DNA of 64,000 nt from JAHCHG01 sp041394845 (GTDB lineage: Bacteria > Acidobacteriota > Blastocatellia > Pyrinomonadales > Pyrinomonadaceae): contig JAWKHL010000004.1 of the NCBI GenBank assembly GCA_041394845.1, forward strand, positions 1 to 64,000, written 5' to 3'. This document shows positions 43,709 through 51,431 of the stretch, in pieces (within the stretch, counting starts at the first letter, position 1; each line of letters opens with the position of its first letter). The translations under genes and the position numbers were made by a program. Below the pieces are notes generated by a model. The model had not been told where the DNA came from. It did no database searches and was given only the letters and a program-made list of their open reading frames with translations.

Positions 43709-44296
43709 ATGTCAGAAAGCGGAATTATTCAAAACATACTTTTTCCGGCTCAACGCAAACAAAATGCCTTTTCTCCCCCGGCAAGGGAAAAGCGAGAGGA
43801 ATTGGCGATGCTTGTGGAGCGCGTGTGTGCGGGTGACGAAAATGGGTTCAATGAATTTTACAAAAGACTTTCCCCGATGGTTCACGGAATCGTTCTGGCA
43901 AGAGTGCCGAGAGATGAAGTTGACGACATTGTTCAGGAAGTTTTTATTTCCGCTTTCAAGAACCTGCACGATCTTCGGGATAAAAATGCTGTTGGTGCTT
44001 GGGTTGCAAATATTGCCCGCAATCGTGCGGCTGAGTTTTACCGCCGCGCTAAACCAACTGAAGAGCTTTCGGAGAACCTGAGCCGGAACGATGAGTCGAA
44101 GGCCGAGGCGAGAGAGATCCTGGAAACGATCCGCTCGCTGCCCGACGCCTACAACGAGACTCTGATCCTCCGACTTGTCGAAGGCATGACCGGCCCCGAG
44201 ATCGCCGAACAGACCGGGTTGACGCCCGAATCGGTGAGGGTCAATCTGCACCGGGGAATGAAGCTTTTGCGGAGCAAACTCGGGATCGAAGGATGA
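43709..44296 (+). CDS. ECF RNA polymerase sigma factor
   Basis: A 195-residue sigma-70-family factor. Region 2 is FYKRLSPMVHGIVLARVPRD then EVDDIVQEVFISAFKNLHDL and AWVANIARNRAAEFYRR. Region 4 is LPDAYNETLILRLVEGMTGP then EIAEQTGLTPESVRVNLHRG. It heads a same-strand run with a membrane anti-sigma-like protein, a DUF4252 protein and a secreted protein, ending at a strong terminator (46245-46290). This layout suggests a self-contained envelope-stress or signalling regulon. Confidence 0.93.
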   Translation: MSESGIIQNILFPAQRKQNAFSPPAREKREELAMLVERVCAGDENGFNEFYKRLSPMVHGIVLARVPRDEVDDIVQEVFISAFKNLHDLRDKNAVGAWVANIARNRAAEFYRRAKPTEELSENLSRNDESKAEAREILETIRSLPDAYNETLILRLVEGMTGPEIAEQTGLTPESVRVNLHRGMKLLRSKLGIEG

Positions 44297-44298
44297 GT

Positions 44299-44333
44299 CG
44301 ATTTTGGATTTCGGATTTCGGATTTTGGATTAG
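44299..44333 (+). repeat. GGATTTC heptamer array
   Basis: GATTTTGGATTTCGGATTTC and following units between the sigma factor and the anti-sigma-like gene. The opposite orientation occurs at 46155-46190. Confidence 0.88.
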
Positions 44334-44371
44334 CGGATCGGTTAAACGGCGAAATTTATGGTGAAACGGCT

Positions 44372-44959
44372 ATGAAAGAAGATTATCTTTGGGACAAAAC
44401 CGGCGAAGATGGCGAGATCGAAAGACTGGAGAACGTTTTGCGGGTGTTTCGCGCGCCCGAAACGGCGACGCCCTCCGTTTCCTTTGATCCCGTTCAGGCA
44501 AAAGAAGAAAAACCCCGTCGCCGAAAACTCTTTTTCCTCTCACCGACCTTCGCCTTCGGCGCCACCGCGATGGCCCTGATGATTCTGGTCGCCGGCATCT
44601 GGTTTCGGTTCCCGAACCAAAATTTGTCGGTCGGAGACAACTTAGCCAAATCGATCACCCCGGAGATCGACATCGAAATTCCGGAAACTGCGCCGGAAAG
44701 CCAATCCGCGATTTCTCCGACCCGTAATCGCCAACGACCGCTTCTTAAAAAAATCCGAAATCCGAAATCCAAAACCCGAAATCGAATAAATCCAAAATCG
44801 GAAGTCCCCCTGACCGAAGAGGAAAAATACGCCTACAACCAGCTGATGCTGGCGCTTTCGATCACCAGTTCGAAACTGAAGATGGTCCGCGACAAGGTCG
44901 AGGGAAGCGAAAGTCAAAAGATCATTACCAAACAAGACGAAAAAACCAGGAGAAACTGA
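44372..44959 (+). CDS. Membrane protein, probable anti-sigma factor, with repeat-derived linker
   Basis: A 195-residue protein following the sigma gene. The N-terminal cytoplasmic part begins MKEDYLWDKTGEDGEIERLE, a start I associate with acidobacterial sigma-linked proteins. One membrane segment follows (FAFGATAMALMILVAGIWF, about residues 60-80), then an extracytoplasmic part. A zinc-finger HCC motif is not seen. Residues about 126-144 (KIRNPKSKTRNRINPKSE) are the translation of a heptamer array. Role by position and topology only. Confidence 0.72.
   Translation: MKEDYLWDKTGEDGEIERLENVLRVFRAPETATPSVSFDPVQAKEEKPRRRKLFFLSPTFAFGATAMALMILVAGIWFRFPNQNLSVGDNLAKSITPEIDIEIPETAPESQSAISPTRNRQRPLLKKIRNPKSKTRNRINPKSEVPLTEEEKYAYNQLMLALSITSSKLKMVRDKVEGSESQKIITKQDEKTRRN
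44750..44803 (-). repeat. AAATCC heptamer array inside the anti-sigma-like gene
   Basis: AAATCCGAAATCCGAAATCC and degenerate following units, translated as basic NPKSK-type peptide in the extracytoplasmic linker. Confidence 0.88.
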
Positions 44960-44962
44960 TTT

Positions 44963-45538
44963 ATGAAATCCTTATTAAATCATTCATTGAAATTACTTTT
45001 ACCGGCCATCATCCTTTTGTCGGCCTTCGCCGTCAACGCCCAGCAGAGCGCCCGGCTCAGATTCGACAATCTGGATCATCTGGAAGAAAGAGCCACCGAC
45101 GTGATCGAGGTCAACATCGACGGCAACCTGCTCAATTTGGCCAAACGGGTTCTGGTCAAGGTCAAAGATCCGAACGCCCAAAAGGTCGGTCAGGCCATCG
45201 AGGGTTTGAAAGGCATCTACGTCCGGGTGTTTAACTTTGAGAACGACAACGAATACAACATTGCCGACGTCGATGCCATTCGCAATCAACTGCAAACGCC
45301 CGGTTGGGAAAAACTGGCCAACGTCCGGAGCAAAAAGAACAACCAGAAGATAGATGTCTATACGATGTTCGAAGGCGATGCGATGAGCGGGGTGGCGGTC
45401 GTCATCTCGGAAAAGAAAAGCATCGCGCTGGTCAATGTGATCGGACCGATCGACATCGATCTGCTGGTCGAGTTGAGCGGCAAACTGAACATTCCGAGGA
45501 TCGAACTCGAAAACGACACGGACAATTCGGATCATTGA
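44963..45538 (+). CDS. Secreted DUF4252 protein
   Basis: A 191-residue exported protein: signal peptide (KLLLPAIILLSAFAVNA, cleavage at AQQS) and a DUF4252 body (LEERATDVIEVNIDGNLLNL, GLKGIYVRVFNFENDNEYNI, DVYTMFEGDAMSGVAVVISE, KSIALVNVIGPIDIDLLVEL). Molecular function of DUF4252 is unknown; these proteins often follow ECF sigma genes. AGGAGA precedes the ATG. It starts four bases after the anti-sigma-like stop. Confidence 0.88.
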   Translation: MKSLLNHSLKLLLPAIILLSAFAVNAQQSARLRFDNLDHLEERATDVIEVNIDGNLLNLAKRVLVKVKDPNAQKVGQAIEGLKGIYVRVFNFENDNEYNIADVDAIRNQLQTPGWEKLANVRSKKNNQKIDVYTMFEGDAMSGVAVVISEKKSIALVNVIGPIDIDLLVELSGKLNIPRIELENDTDNSDH

Positions 45539-45556
45539 AACTAAGGAGCCAAAAAG

Positions 45557-46144
45557 ATGACAGCTAAAAAAAAGAAGATTGTTTTTTCGATGACCTTTTT
45601 GCTTCTGGTTTTCACCTTCGCGGTTCCGGTCGCCCGCGCCGGAGGCAACGAATACGACGCCGTCTGCGATCATCTGAAAAACCGCTATCAGGCCAAAAAA
45701 GTAAAAATTCCCTTTATGTGGCTGGCCCGGGCGGCCGTCGGCATCGTCCGCCCCGCCGGAGTGAAAAGTTTCAAGGTGACGATCTTTCGGGATCTGAAAT
45801 TTTCCCGCGAAACGCTCGACCGGGAGATGCAGTCGGTGATGCACGACGCCTTCAGCCAAGAATGGAGTCCGATCCTCCGGGTTCGCTCGCGCGAGGGCGA
45901 ACAGGTCTATATGAATATGCGCGAGATGGGCGACAGCGTCAAAATTCTGGTCGTCACGATCGATCGCGACGAAGCGACCGTCATCCGCGCCCGGTTCAAC
46001 CCGGAGAAACTGGCCAATTTCATCAATGACCCGAAGATCTTCGGCATTTCTCTGGACGACCGCGACGAGAGCGACGACGCCGACAAACCCGACGCGGAAC
46101 CGGCCCAACCGGTTGATGCCGAACCCAAAGAGAAAGAAGGCTAA
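45557..46144 (+). CDS. Small secreted protein in sigma operon, unknown function
   Basis: A 195-residue protein with a signal peptide (KIVFSMTFLLLVFTFAVPVA, cleavage at ARAGG) and AAGGAG before its ATG. The body (IPFMWLARAAVGIVRPAGVK, YMNMREMGDSVKILVVTIDR) echoes the layout of DUF4252 proteins, so it may be a diverged relative of the previous gene. The tail is acidic and proline-rich (DRDESDDADKPDAEPAQPVD). Confidence 0.78.
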   Translation: MTAKKKKIVFSMTFLLLVFTFAVPVARAGGNEYDAVCDHLKNRYQAKKVKIPFMWLARAAVGIVRPAGVKSFKVTIFRDLKFSRETLDREMQSVMHDAFSQEWSPILRVRSREGEQVYMNMREMGDSVKILVVTIDRDEATVIRARFNPEKLANFINDPKIFGISLDDRDESDDADKPDAEPAQPVDAEPKEKEG

Positions 46145-46154
46145 GAGGAAAAAA

Positions 46155-46190
46155 TAAAATCCGAAATCCGAAATCCCAAATCCCCAATCG
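46155..46190 (-). repeat. AAATCC heptamer array after sigma operon
   Basis: AAAATCCGAAATCCGAAATC and following units, inverse to 44299-44333. Confidence 0.88.
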
Positions 46191-46192
46191 AA

Positions 46193-46246
46193 AGGTTTTC
46201 CGCAGGGATTTTCGTGAGAGTAGTGCCTCCTTTGCCTTTGCGGGAA
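46193..46246 (+). repeat. Copy 1 of TTTTCCGCA...GAGAGTAGTGCCTCC element
   Basis: TTTTCCGCAGGGATTTTCGT is followed by GAGAGTAGTGCCTCC and CTTTGCGGGAAA; same layout as the sequence at 55906-55957. Confidence 0.5.
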
Positions 46247-46290
46247 AAAAAGAGCTTCGGAAACGCCGACGTTTCCGAAGCTCTTTTTTT
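46245..46290 (+). terminator. Terminator of the sigma operon
   Basis: AAAAAAAGAGCTTCGGAAAC and GTTTCCGAAGCTCTTTTTTT form a perfect stem with GCCGAC as loop. Confidence 0.95.
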
Positions 46291-46498
46291 GATCGGATTT
46301 CAACGATCCGCAAAAGTTCGGCCCGAACCGAAAGTAAAGTTGAAAAAACAATCGCCGCTAGAGCAAAAAAGCAGTCGCTCATACGATCTTTGACACAATA
46401 CTCAAACTACTTTTCCCAAATTGAGATGAATTTTGTCTGTGGTGATTTTAGCGAAATTCGGCCCGTTTTGTGTCGTTTTTTTTGGAATTGATTGAAAA

Positions 46499-47125
46499 TT
46501 AACCGATTTTTCCTGAAACAACATCAAACAATCTCCGGCAAAATGATGCCGAATTTCGGGCTTTTTCCGGACTGATTTTCTGAAAAAGCGCGGGTCCATG
46601 GCGGGTTTTATGATATTCACCTTTTTCCGTCTTTTTGGTGGCGTCTTTTATTGAGTTCTCAACTTTGGTCTTATCGATTTTTTCCACGTCATCGGTTTTG
46701 GGAATCTTTTTTTCTTGAAACTTTTTTCCGTAAAAACTTCTCAAAGCCTCAACATCAGCCAAAAACCATGATTCCGAAATTTGCACCATTAAATGACACT
46801 GGTCTTCTCCGACATTTTGAAAATCCCATCCCGGATTCTGTTTTTGTAAAAAGGATTTGGCCGTTTCTTTTTCGCCGACGGGGGCGTCGGAATCAATTAG
46901 GAAGGATACGAAACTATCTTTGTGATTCTTGTTGCCGATGAGAAAATATTTGAAAGTCTCAGATTTTGAACCGGACATGACAATTTGGAATTTTATCCCT
47001 TTATCTCGGGCATCTTCGATCAGTTCACTCAAAAAAGTGTGAAAACCCTGCCGGAGTGATATATTTGAGTTTTTCCCTTTTCGCTGTGTGTCGCCTTCGA
47101 TATAGATTCTGATTTCCATTACCAT
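46499..47125 (-). CDS. DUF4276-type TOPRIM-like protein, partner of ATPase
   Basis: A 208-residue protein. IYIEGDTQRKG (Glu10) at the start and SFVSFLIDSDAP (Asp78-x-Asp80) match the Glu and DxD positions of TOPRIM nucleases, and MVQISESWFLADVEALRSFY is typical of DUF4276. The C-terminal part is Lys-rich. It follows the ATPase gene with a seven-base overlap (the codons ATGGTAATG include the ATPase stop), so they are coupled; a second ATG at 47119 is equally possible. An ATPase plus TOPRIM pair resembles OLD and PARIS anti-phage systems in layout. Function here is inferred. Confidence 0.78.
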   Translation of the reverse strand: MVMEIRIYIEGDTQRKGKNSNISLRQGFHTFLSELIEDARDKGIKFQIVMSGSKSETFKYFLIGNKNHKDSFVSFLIDSDAPVGEKETAKSFLQKQNPGWDFQNVGEDQCHLMVQISESWFLADVEALRSFYGKKFQEKKIPKTDDVEKIDKTKVENSIKDATKKTEKGEYHKTRHGPALFQKISPEKARNSASFCRRLFDVVSGKIG

Positions 47126-48297
47126 CGCGTTCCGCCGATTTCCCCTTTCAGCCAGAGTTCGCCGAGTGAGTATTCATTGAGCCATTCCTTCAGATTTTCC
47201 TTATCCAACCGCTTGAAATGAGTTCCTTCCTCATCCTTTTCGCAAACCAAAACCGCCTCGGGAACATCGGAAAAAGCCGAAACCAAAATATCCGAATGAG
47301 TCGTCACGATCAATTGCGTCCGCTGTGAAGCCTCGATCATCAACTCGGCGATGGTCGGCAAAATATCAGGATGAAGCCCGACCTCCGGTTCTTCGATACA
47401 AATCAACGGCGGCGGTTCGGGATGACAAAGAATGGCTAACAGACAAAGGTAACGCAATGTTCCGTCGGAAAGACGAATCGCGGAGATCGGTTTTTCCAAG
47501 CCTTTTTCACGAACGAAAAGCTGAACAGTTCCGCCCAAAACTCTGACTGAATAATCTTTGACGCGCGGATAGAATTTTTTGAGATTTTCGATGATTTTAT
47601 CTTTGGTGTCTCCTCTGTGTTCCAGATCGTTTAGGACAAGAGCAAGGTTACTTCCGTCTTCTGCAAGAAAATCATTTCTTGCATCAGATGGTTGAGGCTT
47701 CCTAATCTCATTTTTACGGTTTGTCTGTAAATCGGAATAAATAATTGGTTGATGAAATGCATTTCTTATTGTCGTATATGAAGCTCCTCTGTAGTCTGGT
47801 TCATTCACCGATAACATTGAATCTTCTGCTTTTGTAATCTCACTTCGATTTATTACCTTGTTTTTTTCACTTATTGTTTCCTCGGAAATGCCAAGCCTTT
47901 GAATAGTTTCTAAAAACTTTATTTTGTAAATGGTTTGTACAAACAACCAAATGATGCAAACTTCAATTTCAGCAATAGGTTTGTCCTTTTTTCCTTTCCA
48001 AATCCACTCACTAATTCCACCATTCCGGCTTATAAAATTAACTAAACCTTTATCTTCAGGAAGTGATCGCAAAAGCTTTATCACGTCAACTAAATTCGAT
48101 TTCCCCGAAGCATTTTGGCCAATTATGATATTAAGCGGTTCGAGTTCGACAATTTCCCCTAAATCAAGAGGTAATCGAAATAATTTACTGTGTTCTTTCG
48201 TGTGTTCTTTCGATTGAATACTGTCTCCCGACCTTCTTTCCCCAAACGAGAGGATATTTCGCAATCTGATTTTTTTGATCAAGCGTTTTCCTTCCAT
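47119..48297 (-). CDS. AAA (AAA_21/COG4637-like) ATPase of a two-gene system
   Basis: A 392-residue SMC/RecF-like ATPase. Walker A is NIIIGQNASGKSNLVD (about residues 60-67), the signature-like motif AIRLSDGTLRYLCLLAILC, Walker B PPLICIEEPEVGLHPDI, and a final His switch region LIVTTHSDILVSAFSDVPE. The N-terminus IKKIRLRNILSFG is usual for the family. The ATG at 48297 is preferred to an upstream TTG. It and its partner are AT-rich compared with the flanks. The stretch SIQSKEHTKEHSKLF is encoded by a small TTCTTTCGTG-type repeat, a low-complexity insert between the first strand and Walker A. Confidence 0.85.
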   Translation of the reverse strand: MEGKRLIKKIRLRNILSFGERRSGDSIQSKEHTKEHSKLFRLPLDLGEIVELEPLNIIIGQNASGKSNLVDVIKLLRSLPEDKGLVNFISRNGGISEWIWKGKKDKPIAEIEVCIIWLFVQTIYKIKFLETIQRLGISEETISEKNKVINRSEITKAEDSMLSVNEPDYRGASYTTIRNAFHQPIIYSDLQTNRKNEIRKPQPSDARNDFLAEDGSNLALVLNDLEHRGDTKDKIIENLKKFYPRVKDYSVRVLGGTVQLFVREKGLEKPISAIRLSDGTLRYLCLLAILCHPEPPPLICIEEPEVGLHPDILPTIAELMIEASQRTQLIVTTHSDILVSAFSDVPEAVLVCEKDEEGTHFKRLDKENLKEWLNEYSLGELWLKGEIGGTRW

Positions 48298-48334
48298 ATT
48301 TTTCAGCCCGCTAAAGAAATTCAATTATTATCTC

Positions 48335-48346
48335 TAAATCGTTTTA
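48335..48346. promoter_or_regulatory. Extra copy of the LacI-type 12-mer
   Basis: TAAATCGTTTTA, identical to the sites at 6674-6699 and 12803-12814, 38 bases upstream of the ATPase start. It may be coincidence. Confidence 0.35.
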
Positions 48347-48367
48347 TGGCAAGGATAACCGGACCGG

Positions 48368-48718
48368 TCAGATCGGGAGTTGGCGAATTGAGTTGATGTA
48401 TTCTTCCGCTTCGGAAGCCGACCAGATCAGGATAATATCCTCTATGGCGGTTTTTATTTCGAGCTTTTGCGAAACGATTAAAACTCCCGGACAAATATCT
48501 GTCTCGATAAATCGAGCGAAATGTTGCGGCATTGTTTTGCGGTCATGAGTAACTAAAATTCTGTTTTCGCGCGAAGCGATTTCCAGAACATTTTCATCCG
48601 TCAGGCCTTCTAAATTGGCCTCACCGGCAGTTTGAAAATCAATTTCAGGGATTTTGCGTAAAACGCCCGTAACAATATCTTCATTCAAGTCGGCATCTGC
48701 CTGAAATTTAATTATCAT
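48368..48718 (-). CDS. DUF5615 (PIN-like) protein, probable toxin
   Basis: A 116-residue protein of the PIN-like DUF5615 group: IKFQADADLNEDIVTGVLRK, NLEGLTDENVLEIASRENRI and LVTHDRKTMP contain the acidic residues (DAD, TDE, THD) expected of a PIN-type RNase. Its ATG overlaps the DUF433 stop (ATGA), so the pair is coupled. This DUF433-DUF5615 order is a known VapBC-like toxin-antitoxin arrangement. Confidence 0.82.
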   Translation of the reverse strand: MIIKFQADADLNEDIVTGVLRKIPEIDFQTAGEANLEGLTDENVLEIASRENRILVTHDRKTMPQHFARFIETDICPGVLIVSQKLEIKTAIEDIILIWSASEAEEYINSIRQLPI

Positions 48719-49032
48719 AAATGAGGAGTAAGCAATTCTTTTCGGGCATTTTCCATTTTCTCCCGCCATTCGGAATCCGCTTCTCGTGAGTCTTCGCGCA
48801 TTTTCTCAAATTCGGATTCTTCCCGCCGCAAATAATCATCTATTTCTCTTTGATGGGCCAAATAAAAAGTGATCGAACCGTAGATTTCTTCGAGGGTTAA
48901 AAGCGGGAAAGAGCGTCTGATAGTTTCGGGAGATTGTCCGCGCCGAAAGGCATAGACTATAGAATCGAGCGAAATTCTTTTGCCCGCGATCCAATAGCCT
49001 TCATCTCTTTTTTCGACATAACTCTTAACCAT
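48715..49032 (-). CDS. DUF433 protein, probable antitoxin
   Basis: A 105-residue DUF433 protein. VEKRDEGYWIAGKRISLDSI, VYAFRRGQSPETIRRSFPLL and TLEEIYGSITFYLAHQREID match the family, a winged-helix-like DNA-binding domain used as antitoxin. The C-terminal half is an acidic/basic helix (EESEFEKMREDSREADSEWR) that would contact the toxin. Confidence 0.83.
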   Translation of the reverse strand: MVKSYVEKRDEGYWIAGKRISLDSIVYAFRRGQSPETIRRSFPLLTLEEIYGSITFYLAHQREIDDYLRREESEFEKMREDSREADSEWREKMENARKELLTPHL

Positions 49033-49049
49033 ATCCGGATTTTACAATA

Positions 49050-49090
49050 AAAAAGGCATCAGAGAAAATATTTTTCTCTGATGCCTTTTT
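49050..49090. terminator. Bidirectional terminator between citrate synthase and DUF433 genes
   Basis: AAAAAAGGCATCAGAGAAAA and TTTTCTCTGATGCCTTTTT pair almost perfectly. It serves gltA on the minus strand. Confidence 0.9.
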
Positions 49091-49112
49091 ACTTTTGAAA
49101 TTGCCTTTTGAA

Positions 49113-50255
49113 CTATCGTTCATCAATCGGCGTGTATTTCAGATCGCGCGGCCCGACGTATTCGGCGCGCGGGCGGATCAGTTTGTTGTTCTCGTATTGT
49201 TCGAGGATGTGCCCGGTCCATCCCGAGATCCGGCTGATGGCGAAGATCGGGGTGTAAAGATCGAGCGGAATGCCCATCATGTAATAAGTCGAGGCCGAGT
49301 AGAAATCGACGTTCGGGTACATGCCTTTTTTCTCGTGCATCAGATTTTCGAGTTTTTGGGACATCTCGAACCATTTCATCTCGCCGGTCTTCTCGCCCAT
49401 CTGACGCGAGAATTTCCTGAGCCAGGTCGCGCGCGGGTCTTCGGTCTTGTAAACCGCATGGCCGATTCCCATCACTTTGCGTTTGGCTTCGAGCGTTTTA
49501 TCGAGCCACGGTTCGACGTTATCAACCGAACCGATCTCCAGAAGAGTTTCCATCACGCGGGTGTTGGCGCCGCCGTGAAGAGGTCCGGCCAGCGCGGCGA
49601 TCCCGGCCGTGACCGCGCCGTAAACGTCGGCCAGAGTTCCGGCCACGACGCGCGATGTAAAGGTCGAAGCGTTCAGTTCGTGATCGGCGTGGAGAATCAG
49701 GCAGATATCGAGCATCCGCGCCTCGTCATCATCGGGCATCTCGCCGCGCATCATATAAAGGAAATTCTTGGCGATGCTCAGATCCTTGTTCGGAGCGACG
49801 ACCTCCTGACCGTTGCGGATCCGCTCCCAGGCGGCGACGATGGTCGGCATCCGGGCCGTCAGATTGATCGAAGCCTTGGTCGCGCCCTCGATCGAGGTGT
49901 TATGAGCGGCGTCGCCGGCGAAAAAGGCCAGCGCCGAAACGGCCGTCCGCAAGACATCCATCGGCTCGGCATCGCTCGGGAACGTCTTCATAAAATCGAT
50001 TATCTGGGAAGGCACTTCGTAATTGGCCCGAAACTGAGCCGAGAATTCTTCGAGTTCGTCCCGATTCGGAAGGCGGCCCTTCCAGAGCAGAAAAACGGTT
50101 TCCTCAAAGGTCGAATGTTCGGCCAGATCGTGGATGTTGTAACCCTGATAAATTAAAATTCCCTCTTCGCCGTTGACGTCGCTGATGCGGCTTTGAGCGG
50201 CAACAACACCGCGCAGTCCGGCGGTGGCGGCTGATGATTCTTTTGCTGTACTCAT
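49113..50255 (-). CDS. gltA: Citrate synthase
   Basis: Condenses acetyl-CoA and oxaloacetate at the entry of the TCA cycle. At 380 residues it belongs to the short bacterial type that also includes 2-methylcitrate synthases. Catalytic residues are present: His227 in AGPLHGGAN, His266 in GIGHAVYKTEDPRA and Asp317 in NVDFYSAS. Other motifs: LIYQGYNIHDLAEHSTFEET, LILHADHELNASTFTSRVVA and DLYTPIFAISRISGWTGHIL. No prp genes are adjacent, which favours the citrate role. Confidence 0.93.
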   Translation of the reverse strand: MSTAKESSAATAGLRGVVAAQSRISDVNGEEGILIYQGYNIHDLAEHSTFEETVFLLWKGRLPNRDELEEFSAQFRANYEVPSQIIDFMKTFPSDAEPMDVLRTAVSALAFFAGDAAHNTSIEGATKASINLTARMPTIVAAWERIRNGQEVVAPNKDLSIAKNFLYMMRGEMPDDDEARMLDICLILHADHELNASTFTSRVVAGTLADVYGAVTAGIAALAGPLHGGANTRVMETLLEIGSVDNVEPWLDKTLEAKRKVMGIGHAVYKTEDPRATWLRKFSRQMGEKTGEMKWFEMSQKLENLMHEKKGMYPNVDFYSASTYYMMGIPLDLYTPIFAISRISGWTGHILEQYENNKLIRPRAEYVGPRDLKYTPIDER

Positions 50256-50466
50256 TATCTTTATTTCCTTAAATTGTTATTTAATATGTCTTTTATTGAA
50301 TTTAACAAAACGGTCTATCATAAACAAGTGATCCGAAATAACTTGTCGGACCAATTTCGTTCAATGATTTCGGGCAAGTTAATTCGATGAATGCGACAGA
50401 CTGATTCTTTTCTTCGATTACTGATTATACACAATTTTGCGGCAAAAAGTGCGGAAAGGTTGAATA

Positions 50467-51237
50467 TCAGCCAAGATTAACCAGAATTCGATCGCCGACC
50501 TCCGCCGCCAGAAGATTTCTGGCCGAATCCCGAAAGGCGGCGACCTCCAGAAAACCGGCGCTTCCCCAGATCATAAAAACCTCGCCGGGAACGGCTTGGG
50601 CGAAATAATCCGACAGTTTTTCGACCGATCGGCCGCCGATCTCAAGGGAAAATGTTCCGGCCAGATCGTTCCGGGTCAGATTGGTGATCAGATTGCCGAA
50701 CCGATCGATGTGGATGATCTCGGCCTCGATCCGGCCGTCCGGTGTCCGGCGGGGAGCGGACTGATGGTGCCGGACGAAATCGCCGATCTCCGGGCCGAAT
50801 TCACCGGGTTCGACCCCGGCCGACAAATGGGCGGCGGCCGGCGAGAAAACATCTCGCCCGTGAAAGGTCCGGCTGACAGGATGGCGGAAAAATCTCTCTT
50901 CGGCGATCTCGAAAACGGTAAAAGGCTCCCCGCCGTTAAAGATAAAACTCAGCAAACCGTTATCGGGGGCGATGAAAAAATGTTCGCCCGTCCGTACAAG
51001 GATCGCCCTTCGATCCGAACCGACGCCCGGATCGACCACGGCCACGAAAATTGTTTCCGGAGGAAATTCCCGATGACAGGCGCGCAGCGTAAAAGAGGCG
51101 GCAGAGATGTCCTGAGCGGGAATCTCGTGGGTGATGTCGACGATCCGGGCGGCCGGGTCGATCGACAAAATGACGCCTTTCATCGCCCCGACGAAATAAT
51201 CCCGGACGCCGAAATCGGTTAAAAGAGAGATGATCAT
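50467..51237 (-). CDS. SAM hydroxide adenosyltransferase (DUF62/COG1912)
   Basis: A 256-residue enzyme that hydrolyses S-adenosylmethionine to adenosine and methionine. Family motifs: LLTDFGVRDYFVGAMKGVIL at the N-terminus, DITHEIPAQDISAASFTLRA, VAVVDPGVGSDRRAILVRT, APDNGLLSFIF, and in the C-terminal domain DRFGNLITNLTRNDL. The ATG at 51237 gives the normal start (MIISLLTDFG); the open frame continues upstream to 51420 but that part has no family similarity. Confidence 0.9.
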   Translation of the reverse strand: MIISLLTDFGVRDYFVGAMKGVILSIDPAARIVDITHEIPAQDISAASFTLRACHREFPPETIFVAVVDPGVGSDRRAILVRTGEHFFIAPDNGLLSFIFNGGEPFTVFEIAEERFFRHPVSRTFHGRDVFSPAAAHLSAGVEPGEFGPEIGDFVRHHQSAPRRTPDGRIEAEIIHIDRFGNLITNLTRNDLAGTFSLEIGGRSVEKLSDYFAQAVPGEVFMIWGSAGFLEVAAFRDSARNLLAAEVGDRILVNLG

Positions 51238-51431
51238 CCGGTCAAAAAAATTTCCACGAAACAACTCGAACGTCTCAAAGGAGAATGGAAAAGACTTTGT
51301 CCGGGTTTCGTGGAAAAAAACTGACGCGAAGAGCTCGGCCTGGGTTCGCGCCGGAAAATTAAGTTGCCAGAGGTCAAGGCTCAGCCGTATTAGATGGACC
51401 GGCCGAACAATTTCCCTCAACGATTAAACCG

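Noticed and set aside
51238..51420. N-terminal extension of the SAM hydrolase
   Set aside because: The family starts at the TDFG motif; the extra 61 residues show no export signal or homology.
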